Source: TC-15 sp034437275
GTDB taxonomy: Bacteria > Chloroflexota > Anaerolineae > Aggregatilineales > Aggregatilineaceae
Assembly (NCBI GenBank): GCA_034437275.1
Contig: DAOTUD010000121.1
Span: forward strand, 1 to 14,140
DNA length: 14,140 nt
Direction: 5' to 3'
The notes under the pieces are model-generated. The model did no database searches, was not told the DNA's origin, and saw only the letters and a list, made by a program, of their open reading frames with translations. The first letter of the stretch is position 1. Each line of letters starts with the position of its first letter. The position numbers were made by a program, and so were the translations under genes. This document shows positions 1-6,359 of the stretch, in pieces.

Positions 1-464
1 TTGCCGATGAAGCCCAGCCCGGCCTGCTGCGCGTGGCTGCGCTCCAGGATCGCGCCGGTGTCGACGTAGACTTTGCTGGCGACCTCCCCGCCGGACGCCG
101 CGCGCAGGTCGCCGGCGAGCTGTTCCAGGCGCGGCGTCATGACCGCGTGGTAGTCCGCGCCCCAGGCGTAATTCGAGATGCGCCCGCGCCGGGGGTCGTG
201 CAGCACGTCGTGGGGCGGGGCGGGGCTGGCGTAGTCCAGCGCCACGATCACCAGCGTCCGCACGCCGGGTAGAATCACGTTCAGGTCGCGGCGGCGAATC
301 TGGCGGTCGGGCCGCGCCAGGTAGCCCATCGCGCCGTGCATCCCGGCCTCAATCCAGCGGAAATAGGCGTCCAGGTGCGGCGAGGGGGCAGCCGGGATGA
401 TCCCGACGTCGGTGAAGCCCAACGCAGCGGCGCGGCGGCGGATATCGTCAGCGGAAAGTGGCAT
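1..464 (-). CDS. queG: Epoxyqueuosine reductase QueG, N-terminal part (runs off the window)
   Basis: Cobalamin-dependent, iron-sulfur enzyme of the cytoplasm that reduces epoxyqueuosine to queuosine in tRNA, the last step of queuosine synthesis. The first 154 residues are in the window and the rest lies beyond base 1; full-length QueG is roughly 300-380 residues. Seen in the translation: an N-terminal start MPLSADDIRRRAAALGF, NYAWGADYH at about 98-106, VDTGAILER at 134-142 with Asp135 at the position of the conserved catalytic acid, and AGLGFIG at 148-154, matching the family AGLGWIGK block. The 4Fe-4S cysteine motifs would lie outside the window. The ATG at 464 is preceded by AGGAG at a normal distance. 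The gene is divergent from the DUF362 gene. The tgt gene of the same pathway is at 7778. No frameshift is seen in the visible part. Confidence 0.9.
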   Translation of the reverse strand, partial: MPLSADDIRRRAAALGFTDVGIIPAAPSPHLDAYFRWIEAGMHGAMGYLARPDRQIRRRDLNVILPGVRTLVIVALDYASPAPPHDVLHDPRRGRISNYAWGADYHAVMTPRLEQLAGDLRAASGGEVASKVYVDTGAILERSHAQQAGLGFIG

Positions 465-480
465 AACACGCTCCTGTCAC

Positions 481-499
481 AATCACCGTGATTATACCA
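481..499 (-). promoter_or_regulatory. queG promoter (extended -10) with overlapping 13-bp palindrome
   Basis: On the minus strand TGG-TATAAT (bases 499-491) is a perfect -10 with an upstream TG, about 27 bases before the queG start. The -35 region is poor, as is usual for extended -10 promoters. A perfect dyad, AATCAC-C-GTGATT (481-493), overlaps the -10 and the expected transcription start, a typical operator position. No regulator can be named. Confidence 0.55.
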
Positions 500-625
500 G
501 GCGCGACGCGCCATCTACCGGGCGGCGACTCCTCCCCCGCGCGCCATCGCGCCGCCCAGCCCAGACACGACAGGTTATTCGTGGCCCCGGCCCAATTTTT
601 ACCCTCCCCCCATCCACGCCGGATG

Positions 626-634
626 TGTTACAAT
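626..634 (+). promoter_or_regulatory. Candidate extended -10 for the DUF362 gene
   Basis: TGT-TACAAT (626-634) lies 34 bases upstream of the DUF362 ATG, with an AAGGAG ribosome-binding site at about 652-657. No good -35 is visible in the C-rich stretch before it, so the call rests on the -10 and its TG extension. Confidence 0.45.
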
Positions 635-668
635 CCCAGAAAAGGCATAGCAAGGAGCGAAACACCCT

Positions 669-1886
669 ATGGCTGAATTCCCCGGTAAGGGCAAAGTTGC
701 CATCATCAAAACCACGCCTGAAACCGTTGTCGACGACGTGCGCGAGGTGATGCGCCTGGCCGGTTACCAGGACGCTTTGCCCCAGGATAAAGACACCATC
801 CTGAAGATCAACATCTCGTGGGATACGTGGTATCCCGCCTGCTCCAGCACGCCCTGGCAGATCGAAGGCGTCGCCCAGGAGCTGCAGGCCGCCGGCTATC
901 CGCGCCTGATCGCCGGGCACAACGATACGGTGGTCGTCGATGCGTGCGTCGGCGAGGAAAACAACAAGCACAAGTACGTCACCGACAAATACGATCTGGA
1001 GAACTGGCACCTGTACGAACCGCAGTTCGAGTGGGTGCGCTACGAGCCAAAAGAGCCGCTGCTGGTTCTGGACCGGATTTACCCGGAGGGGGTATACATC
1101 CCCAAAGATTTCTACGGGCGGAACATCATCCAACTGCCGACGGTCAAGACGCACGTCTTCACGACCATCACTGGCGCGATGAAAAACGCCTTTGGCGGTC
1201 TGCTGGGGCGCAAGCGCCACTGGACGCACTCCGCGATCCATGAAACCGTCGTCGACTTGCTCCAGATTCAGCAGGACATCCACAGCGGCGTGTTCGCCGT
1301 GATGGACGGCACCTTCGCCGGCGACGGTCCCGGCCCGCGCGCCATGCGCTGGCATGAGAAGAATATCCTGCTGGCCTCGGCGGACCAGGTCGCCATCGAC
1401 GCGATGAGCGCCTACCTCCAGGGCTTCGACCCGATGACGCTGGACTTCATCCGCCTGGGCCACGAGCGCGGGCTGGGCGTCGGAGATCCGAACGCGATCG
1501 AGGTCGTCGGCATGGACCTGAAGGACATCCAGCGCTTCGGGTTCGTGCAGGAAGAGACCTTCGCCTCGACCGGCCAGAAGATGATCTACCATGGCTGGCT
1601 CAAGGGCTTCGAGGGGCTGCTGCTGCGCACGCCGCTGGTGCCCTGGAGCTACGCGGCCAGCAACATCTACCACAACTATTACTGGTACCCCTTTGTCGGG
1701 CGCAAGCGGGTACAGGCCGCGCTGGACACCAGGTGGGGCCAGTTGTTCGCCAACTACGGCGACGGTGAGGTCGTGATGCCGGGCGTCGACCCGCGCGAGG
1801 TGCAGTTGCTGGCGATGGGCGGCGTGGCGGCGATTGGCGGCGCGCTGTTCCTGGGGCGGATGTTCTTCGGCGGCAAGAGCCGGTAG
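669..1886 (+). CDS. DUF362 family protein with C-terminal membrane anchor
   Basis: 405 residues. Recognised as DUF362 from IIQLPTVKTH (153-162), GAMKNAFGGLLG (169-180) and DGTFAGDGPGPR (213-224), the conserved core of that family. The biochemical role of the family is not settled; some members carry a ferredoxin-like 4Fe-4S domain. This one does not: only two isolated cysteines (58, 93) are seen. A hydrophobic, glycine-rich segment at about 379-400, followed by GGKSR, looks like a C-terminal transmembrane tail, so the soluble domain is probably held at the inner face of the membrane. The ATG at 669 follows AAGGAG at a good distance, and the first residues are hydrophilic with no signal peptide. 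It is a single gene with its own promoter. No function beyond the family is assigned. Confidence 0.82.
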   Translation: MAEFPGKGKVAIIKTTPETVVDDVREVMRLAGYQDALPQDKDTILKINISWDTWYPACSSTPWQIEGVAQELQAAGYPRLIAGHNDTVVVDACVGEENNKHKYVTDKYDLENWHLYEPQFEWVRYEPKEPLLVLDRIYPEGVYIPKDFYGRNIIQLPTVKTHVFTTITGAMKNAFGGLLGRKRHWTHSAIHETVVDLLQIQQDIHSGVFAVMDGTFAGDGPGPRAMRWHEKNILLASADQVAIDAMSAYLQGFDPMTLDFIRLGHERGLGVGDPNAIEVVGMDLKDIQRFGFVQEETFASTGQKMIYHGWLKGFEGLLLRTPLVPWSYAASNIYHNYYWYPFVGRKRVQAALDTRWGQLFANYGDGEVVMPGVDPREVQLLAMGGVAAIGGALFLGRMFFGGKSR

Positions 1887-2008
1887 CGCCGCACGGTGGC
1901 GGTCGCCCTTGCACCATGACCGTCAGCCTCGTACCCCAGCATGGGCGGCGGGATGTTCCGTCGCCCGCGTCGATTGCCCATCCTGTGGGACGCTGCTTCT
2001 GCCCTCAT

Positions 2009-2037
2009 TTGCGCTTTTAATCAGATCGCTCTATGAT
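2009..2037 (+). promoter_or_regulatory. Promoter in the 1887-2095 intergenic gap
   Basis: TTGCGC (2009-2014), a 17-bp spacer and TATGAT (2032-2037) give a fair sigma-70-type promoter 58 bases before the ATG at 2096. GGAAGG at about 2081-2086 serves as ribosome-binding site. The rest of the 209-bp gap shows no gene and no convincing terminator for the DUF362 gene. Confidence 0.45.
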
Positions 2038-2095
2038 GTGACACAATTCGGCTTACCCTACATACACGCAAAATGTTTATGGGAAGGTATACATC

Positions 2096-2476
2096 ATGGC
2101 AGTCCAATTCGAATGGCATTCCACGCTGCCGATCCTGGTTGCTACCTACACCGGGACGTTGTCAGCGGATGATTACGACACTCTGCGCGAAGAACGCGCC
2201 GCCATGCTGGATGACGGTCCCGCACACATTATTCTCGTCGCCAATGCCCAACAGTTCGACGGCCTCATCGATGTGGATAAGATTGAACAACATGCCCATC
2301 TCTTGTTGGATCAGCGCATCTACCGCCTGCTGGTGGTTTTTCAGAAAGAGCTGTACCAACGACTATCCCACCAGATCGGAGATACCCGCGAATACAATTT
2401 CCCGGTCCACTTTTTTGATGACCCAGGCGACGCCCTGGCCTATGCCGAACAACTGGCGCGTCACATACCTGGCTGA
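2096..2476 (+). CDS. Small hypothetical protein, possibly STAS/SpoIIAA-like
   Basis: 126 residues, no signal peptide or membrane segment, no cysteine. The order of elements suggests an alpha/beta fold of the STAS/SpoIIAA-like type: strand PILVATYTG (12-20), a charged helix (22-39), strand HIILVANA (44-51), helix 59-73, strand YRLLVVFQ (76-83), then a C-terminal strand and helix with DPGDALAYAEQLA (109-121). This resembles small proteins that sense or bind a partner, but no catalytic or phosphorylation motif is clear, and the assignment is from predicted fold only. The start is supported by GGAAGG about 9 bases upstream and by a promoter in the gap. Its last 16 bases overlap the end of the convergent lipoprotein gene. 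Confidence 0.68.
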   Translation: MAVQFEWHSTLPILVATYTGTLSADDYDTLREERAAMLDDGPAHIILVANAQQFDGLIDVDKIEQHAHLLLDQRIYRLLVVFQKELYQRLSHQIGDTREYNFPVHFFDDPGDALAYAEQLARHIPG

Positions 2477-3204
2477 ACCTGGCAGACTTTCCAACTGTCT
2501 TCATCCACCAATGTGAACTGGACAGCATCCGCGCCCTCAAATCGGCGCAGTTCCGGTTCCGCGCCCGGTTTTTCGAACGTGACCGAACCCGACATCACCA
2601 CCTCGACCCGGCGACCCGTCTCTTCCAGCACCTCGAAGCGAAGTTGGCTGGCATCGATGCCGGCTCCCGGATCGTTCTGCGCGGCCCACTGCGCCGCCGC
2701 GGCCCGGTAATCACCGCACGCCAGGATCGCGGCCTGGTCGACGTTCCCGGCCCACACGGCCAGCATGAACTCGCGCGCGACCTCCACCGGGTCGCCCTTT
2801 GCAACCTGGACCGCGCAGACCTTCCAGCCATCCTCGTCGATCAGGGTCAGGTACAGCGTGTTGACGCCCTCCATCGAGCGCACTGTCGGCGCGATATCCG
2901 GCATGGTGAGCGTCACCACGCCCGTGGTTTGCAGCTTGATGTAGTTGTCGGCCTTTTGCACAGTCTCAAACGCGAGATGATCGGCGTCTACCTCCACGAC
3001 GGGGTCGGCCTCCTGCTCGGCCCAGGCGACCGACGTGGCGCGGTAATCCTGGCATGTCAGGGTCGAGACGCGGTCGGCATCACCGGCGAAGACCGCCAGC
3101 AGAAAATCCCGGCTGATGGCCTCGGGATCGCCTTTGTCACGCTTGCAGGCCGCCAGCCCCATCCCCAGCAGCAGCACCCCCAGCAGCACCCACCGGATAC
3201 GCAT
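2461..3204 (-). CDS. Lipoprotein with two tandem NTF2-like units
   Basis: 247 residues. The first 20 are a lipoprotein signal ending in GLAAC, so the mature protein is anchored through Cys20. The rest is an internal duplication: unit 1 at about 25-134 and unit 2 at about 137-244. Both share the pattern DP-(E/V)-FxLAVxAG, C-x-DYRA, a long middle part, then (L/V)(I/V)DED-x-WKVC-x-VQ. The two cysteines recur in each unit (51 and 130; 163 and 241), about 112 residues apart between units, which suggests one disulfide per unit outside the cytoplasm. The layout resembles NTF2-like/DUF4878 lipoproteins, usually of unknown role. The start follows AAGGAGG. The stop overlaps the convergent gene by 16 bp. 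It lies 86 bp downstream of a related one-unit lipoprotein, with a terminator between them. Confidence 0.78.
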   Translation of the reverse strand: MRIRWVLLGVLLLGMGLAACKRDKGDPEAISRDFLLAVFAGDADRVSTLTCQDYRATSVAWAEQEADPVVEVDADHLAFETVQKADNYIKLQTTGVVTLTMPDIAPTVRSMEGVNTLYLTLIDEDGWKVCAVQVAKGDPVEVAREFMLAVWAGNVDQAAILACGDYRAAAAQWAAQNDPGAGIDASQLRFEVLEETGRRVEVVMSGSVTFEKPGAEPELRRFEGADAVQFTLVDEDSWKVCQVQPGM

Positions 3205-3230
3205 CGCCTGTACCTCCTTCGTCCCTCGTA

Positions 3231-3264
3231 TAGCAAAACGCCCGGCGGCGGTGCGCCAGGCGTT
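3231..3264 (-). terminator. Intrinsic terminator after the 3291-3893 lipoprotein gene
   Basis: Read on the minus strand, a 10-bp stem with one mismatch (arms 3255-3264 and 3237-3246) and an 8-base loop is followed by TTTT, starting 27 bases after the stop codon. It may only reduce transcription into the next lipoprotein gene, since no strong promoter is seen between the two. Confidence 0.6.
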
Positions 3265-3290
3265 GCATCGGCAGTCTGTATGCCTACCGG

Positions 3291-3893
3291 CTACGAATCG
3301 CTGCTGTCATCAGCGGCATCCGGCGCAGCCCCTTCCAGCGTGCCGATCGCAGCTTCGACGATGTCGCCAAACTCGGATTTGCTGGTCACGCACCAGTCGC
3401 CATCCTGCTCCTCCAGCCACAGGATCACGCGCGTCTCGACCATCTCGTCGCGCTCGAACTCGCCCTTGTCGTTGAGGAAGTACGGTTCGCCAGCGTCGTC
3501 AGTCGCCGCCTTCAGATCGAGCTTGTCGATCATATCTTCGACCTGGGACGCCCGAATGGCGGCGACCAGTTCCAGTTCGTCGTCCTTTGCGCCGTAGCCA
3601 TACGACCCGGTGATGATCACTTCTTCCGTGTTCATCGCCTTGCCGATGTCGTACTGCAGGTCCAGTTCGTCCCCATCAACTTCCTGTGCTTCGTAGAGCG
3701 CGATCAGGGACTCGGTGTAGGCTTGCATGTCGGCATCATCTTCGCAGACATACTTGAGCGCCTCGTCCTTCTCACCTTTGAGCACAGCTTCGTAGTAATC
3801 CTTTGCCGTGTTGCTGGACTCTTCCTCGCAGGCAGTCAGCAGCATGGGGGCAACCAGCAGGACCACCAAAACCAATGCAAAACGTTTCGTCAT
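3291..3893 (-). CDS. NTF2-like lipoprotein, single unit, acidic
   Basis: 200 residues. A lipoprotein signal MTKRFALVLVVLLVAPMLLTAC places the lipidated Cys at 22. The mature part is strongly acidic, with AKDYYEAVLKGEKDEALKYVC (30-50) as the NTF2-like N-terminal helix, and GDWCVT (165-170) near the end. The cysteines at 50 and 168 match the C-x-DYRA and WKVC positions of the neighbouring two-unit lipoprotein, so the two genes are probably diverged copies. The C-terminus (AAPDAADDSSDS) is a low-complexity acidic tail. The role is unknown; an extracytoplasmic binding or envelope-associated function is inferred. AGGGAG lies before the ATG, and a good promoter is found about 50 bases upstream. Confidence 0.75.
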   Translation of the reverse strand: MTKRFALVLVVLLVAPMLLTACEEESSNTAKDYYEAVLKGEKDEALKYVCEDDADMQAYTESLIALYEAQEVDGDELDLQYDIGKAMNTEEVIITGSYGYGAKDDELELVAAIRASQVEDMIDKLDLKAATDDAGEPYFLNDKGEFERDEMVETRVILWLEEQDGDWCVTSKSEFGDIVEAAIGTLEGAAPDAADDSSDS

Positions 3894-3943
3894 ATGTGTT
3901 GTCTCCCTACCAGTAGCTCACAGAGTGGCTCGAAAACGGCTTG

Positions 3944-3972
3944 ATAATACTGCTTTGTGTCCGCTGACGCAA
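3944..3972 (-). promoter_or_regulatory. Promoter of the single-unit lipoprotein gene
   Basis: On the minus strand TTGCGT (3972-3967), a 17-bp spacer and TATTAT (3949-3944) fit a housekeeping promoter, about 50 bases before the ATG at 3893. Confidence 0.6.
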
Positions 3973-3992
3973 TACGAAATCGCGCCGATTCT

Positions 3993-4070
3993 GGCGCCGG
4001 GACGCCGTCCCGGCGTATGTAACGCGCCTGTCAACCGGGATATCGGCCTGGCAGAAGGCCGCCCGGTTGA
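3993..4070. repeat. Pair of strong palindromes in the 3894-4239 gap
   Basis: Two stem-loops lie 15 bases apart. The first has perfect 9-bp arms CGCCGGGAC (3995-4003) and GTCCCGGCG (4007-4015) with a 3-base loop. The second has outer arms TCAACCGGG (4031-4039) and CCCGGTTGA (4062-4070), a 4-base ATAT bulge, and an inner stem CGGCCT/AGGCCG (4044-4049, 4056-4061): 15 paired positions in 40 bases. Neither ends in a T-run on either strand, so they are not plain terminators. They could be a REP-like dispersed repeat, a remnant of a mobile element, or RNA structure. A 66-codon minus-strand ORF (3907-4107) crosses them but looks incidental. Confidence 0.5.
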
Positions 4071-4117
4071 ACTCCTGCGGCCCGGCCAGCACAGGGCTGT
4101 CGCTCAATAATTGATGA

Positions 4118-4230
4118 TATAATAGATGTATTGTTGGAAAGCAGATGCCTGTGAAGTTTCATACTTCCCAGGGCACCACCTCCCCCCTCATGGCTGCGTC
4201 GGGGTCGCCAGATTCCGGCGCAGCCCCTTT
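4118..4230 (+). ncRNA. Candidate small RNA with two hairpins
   Basis: TATAAT (4118-4123) faces rightward with no protein gene after it on the plus strand. About 100 bases follow with two stem-loops: TGCC-TG-GAAGT / ACTTC-CA-GGCA (4146-4175, with one mismatch and a one-base bulge) and an 11-bp stem with one wobble, arms 4192-4202 and 4215-4225. A CC-TTTT run (4226-4231) ends it like an intrinsic terminator. The -35 is weak and I recognise no known RNA family. The same hairpins could instead end the DUF554 transcript coming from the other side. Confidence 0.3.
4146..4175 (-). terminator. Possible terminator of the DUF554 gene
   Basis: Read on the minus strand, the 11-bp imperfect stem at 4175-4146 is followed by the T-rich TCTGCTTTCC. 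It lies about 65 bases past the DUF554 stop, after another 11-bp stem at 4225-4192. The T-run is poor, and the alternative is a plus-strand small RNA. Confidence 0.3.
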
Positions 4231-4239
4231 TGGCCCACC

Positions 4240-5007
4240 TCACACCGGGTACAGATTGACGCCCAGCGCCTCGCCCACCGCCACGATCAGCGGCGCGATC
4301 AGCAGGCCCGGCAGAAAGTTCGCCATGCGCGGCGACTTGATATCCGTCAGCACCAGCGCCAGCCCGATCAGGATCAGCCCGCCGACCGCCGTCATCTCGT
4401 TGATCATGGCTGTGCTCATGAACTCCCCGGCCAGGTGCCCGGCCAGCGCCAGCCCGCCCTGCACCGTGAGCACCGTGATCACGCTGAACATCACGCCCAG
4501 GCCCAGGCTGGCCGCGAACGCCATCGACGCGAAGCCGTCCAGCACGCTCTTGATCGCCAACTGCTCGAAGCCGCTGTCCAGCCCCATGCCGTCCTGGATC
4601 GAGCCGACGACCGTCAGCGGGCCGACGCAAAATACCAGCGACGCCGTCACGAACCCCTCGATGAAGCGCGCGCGAGGGTCGGCGGCCCCGTCTGCCGGGA
4701 CGTGCTCCGGAGCAGCCACCAGGGCCGCATCTTGCCCCTGGATGCGCGCCTGCAGCCAGCCGCCGAACGCTGCCAGCCGCCGGTCAATGTCCAGCAGTTC
4801 GCCGATGATCACGCCCGTCACCAGGCTGAGCAGCGGGATGATCACGTTGCCGGTTTCCCCGGCGTTGCTCAGCCCGACGAAGAACGTCACCAGCCCCAGC
4901 CCGGTGACGACCGACTCTTGCACGCGCTGGGACAGGCGATGGCCGATCAGCAGCCCCAGTGAACTGCCGATCAGAACGGTGATGGTGTTCAGGATGGTGC
5001 CGCGCAT
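4240..5007 (-). CDS. DUF554 (YqgA/YdfK-like) integral membrane protein
   Basis: 255 residues, the usual length of the family. An N-terminal GTILNTITVLIGSSLG (3-18) and the central FCVGPLTVVGSIQDG (126-140), followed by KSVLDGFASMAFAASLGLGV (153-172), are the DUF554 signatures. About seven hydrophobic segments are visible (roughly 3-22, 33-50, 54-72, 117-137, 157-180, 206-221, 231-250), with a hydrophilic loop at 85-115. Members are predicted transporters or small-molecule permeases, but no substrate is established. The ATG at 5007 follows GGGAGGA, and a good promoter lies about 45 bases upstream, back to back with that of the solute-binding protein gene. It appears monocistronic. Confidence 0.87.
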   Translation of the reverse strand: MRGTILNTITVLIGSSLGLLIGHRLSQRVQESVVTGLGLVTFFVGLSNAGETGNVIIPLLSLVTGVIIGELLDIDRRLAAFGGWLQARIQGQDAALVAAPEHVPADGAADPRARFIEGFVTASLVFCVGPLTVVGSIQDGMGLDSGFEQLAIKSVLDGFASMAFAASLGLGVMFSVITVLTVQGGLALAGHLAGEFMSTAMINEMTAVGGLILIGLALVLTDIKSPRMANFLPGLLIAPLIVAVGEALGVNLYPV

Positions 5008-5050
5008 GGGTCCTCCCGCTTTTCGGCTCCAGGATCGACGCTACCGGGCA

Positions 5051-5078
5051 AGTGTACGCAACTTGCGCGGATTTGCAA
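5051..5078 (-). promoter_or_regulatory. DUF554 gene promoter
   Basis: On the minus strand TTGCAA (5078-5073), a 16-bp spacer and TACACT (5056-5051). It is back to back with the plus-strand promoter at 5093-5121; the two -35 boxes are 14 bp apart, so one bound regulator could affect both. Confidence 0.5.
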
Positions 5079-5092
5079 AGCGCCCCGACATG

Positions 5093-5121
5093 TTGCCGCC
5101 GGCGTCCGTCTCCCGTATACT
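5093..5121 (+). promoter_or_regulatory. Promoter of the solute-binding protein/DHp-like gene pair
   Basis: TTGCCG (5093-5098), a 17-bp spacer and TATACT (5116-5121), with GGAGG at about 5146-5150 before the ATG at 5158. A good match to a housekeeping promoter. Confidence 0.6.
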
Positions 5122-5157
5122 CAGACGCAGGATATTACACAGCCCGGAGGGAACATC

Positions 5158-6354
5158 ATGCGCCACCGTGTCGCTTGCCTGCTTGTCGTCCTGTTGCTGG
5201 CCGGGGTGATCGCGCACCCCACCCCCGCCCGGCCCGCTACCGCCCAATATACCGAACTGAGCATCGTGGCCCAGTGGCCCAGCCGCGTCGAGCGCGCGGA
5301 TTTCGAGGCGCTGCTGCTGCCGTTCATCGCGCAGGCCAGCGTCCAGCCGGACCTGATCGCCGCCGCAGACATCCAGCAGACGCTCGCCCGCCAGCTTGAG
5401 GCCGGGACCCCGCCCGATATCGCGCTGCTGTCCTGGCCGGGGCTGCTGCCGGGCTACGCCGATCACCTCGTGGACCTGGGCACGGCGCTCGGCCCGCCGC
5501 CGGACGGCTACCCCGCCGATCTGGCCGCCAGCCTGACCGTCGATGGGACGGAATACGGGCGGCTGGTGCGGCTCACCGCCAAGGGGCTGGTCTGGTACCA
5601 CCCGCTGAACCTGATCAACGCCGGGTACGAACGCCCCACCACCTGGGACGAACTGGTCACGCTGACGGAGGCCATGCGCCAGGACCGCCGCCAGCCCTGG
5701 GCGCTCGGGCTGACGACCGGCGACCCCGGCACCGACATCATCGAGGCGCTGCTGCTCCAGCGGCACGGCCCGGCCATACTCGACGACCTGCTGGCGGGCG
5801 ACGTGGCGTGGACCGATCCGCGCGTGGTCACCGCCTGGACCGACTTCGGGGCCATCCTCGCGGCCAGCGTGATCGGCGATCCGCCGGACGCGGCGCAGGC
5901 CGTGTTCGCCACGCCGCCGGGTGCGTATTTCAACGCCGGGCCCAGCACCGCGCTGGCCTGGGCGCTCGACGCCCAGCCGGACCTGGAGCCGGAGCAGCAG
6001 ATCGCGTTCTTCCTGCTGCCCGCCGGGGACGCGCGGCAAGTGGCGGTCGGCGCGGATTTCATCGTGCTGTTCAACGACGACCCCCTCACGCGCGAACTGG
6101 CGGCTTACCTCACCGCGCCGGAGACGACCGCCGCCTGGGCTGCCACCGGCAGCGCCATCGCGCCCTACCCGGACGTGGTTTATCCCAACGCCGTACTGGA
6201 CGCCGCCGCCGAGCTGGCGCGCGACGCCCCGGCCTTCGACCTCTCCGACCGGCTGCCGCCCGCGCAGCGCGCTGCTTTCCTGGCCGGCATCCGCCGCTAC
6301 ATGACCGACCCGGACACGCTCGACGAGATTCTGCAAGCTATCGAAACAGGATAA
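5158..6354 (+). CDS. Secreted family-1 (sugar-type) extracellular solute-binding protein
   Basis: 398 residues. The Sec signal peptide spans about 1-29 and the likely cut is ATA|Q; there is no lipobox, so the mature protein is free or held otherwise. The body follows the order of sugar-type ABC binding proteins: a strand pattern LSIVAQWPS (34-42), GTPPDIALLSWPG, AKGLVWYHPLNLINAGYERP with TTWDELVTLTEAM, PWALGL, and a C-terminal ETTAAWAATGSAIAPYPDV. These match the hinge and Trp/Tyr-rich ligand-cleft blocks of the family. No permease or ATPase gene is nearby. Instead it is coupled, 5 bp away, to a small protein that resembles a histidine-kinase dimerisation helix. The ligand is unknown; a transport or sensory role are both possible. 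Confidence 0.8.
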   Translation: MRHRVACLLVVLLLAGVIAHPTPARPATAQYTELSIVAQWPSRVERADFEALLLPFIAQASVQPDLIAAADIQQTLARQLEAGTPPDIALLSWPGLLPGYADHLVDLGTALGPPPDGYPADLAASLTVDGTEYGRLVRLTAKGLVWYHPLNLINAGYERPTTWDELVTLTEAMRQDRRQPWALGLTTGDPGTDIIEALLLQRHGPAILDDLLAGDVAWTDPRVVTAWTDFGAILAASVIGDPPDAAQAVFATPPGAYFNAGPSTALAWALDAQPDLEPEQQIAFFLLPAGDARQVAVGADFIVLFNDDPLTRELAAYLTAPETTAAWAATGSAIAPYPDVVYPNAVLDAAAELARDAPAFDLSDRLPPAQRAAFLAGIRRYMTDPDTLDEILQAIETG

Positions 6355-6359
6355 CCGTG

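Noticed and set aside
492..1673. 393-codon open frame on the minus strand across the DUF362 gene
   Set aside because: It is antisense to a clearly conserved gene, has no ribosome-binding site, and its translation shows only the low-complexity Arg/Asp/Val/Gln-rich bias expected from GC-rich shadow frames.
3907..4107. 66-codon minus-strand frame in the gene-poor region
   Set aside because: It covers two palindromes and a promoter, has no good ribosome-binding site and no domain. It is kept only as a sign that the segment may be a repeat.
4118..4230. SRP RNA, 6S RNA or tRNA in the structured region
   Set aside because: No conserved SRP loop, no long 6S-like bubble and no tRNA T-loop or acceptor pattern is visible.
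5041..6336. 431-codon open frame on the minus strand across the solute-binding protein gene
   Set aside because: Shadow of the real gene; Arg/Gly/Val/Gln-rich with no recognisable motif. Its end also crosses the two divergent promoters.
5808..6359. Upstream extension of the DHp-like protein
   Set aside because: It would overlap the solute-binding protein gene in another frame, and its translation is an Arg/Gly-rich shadow; the real start is at 6360.
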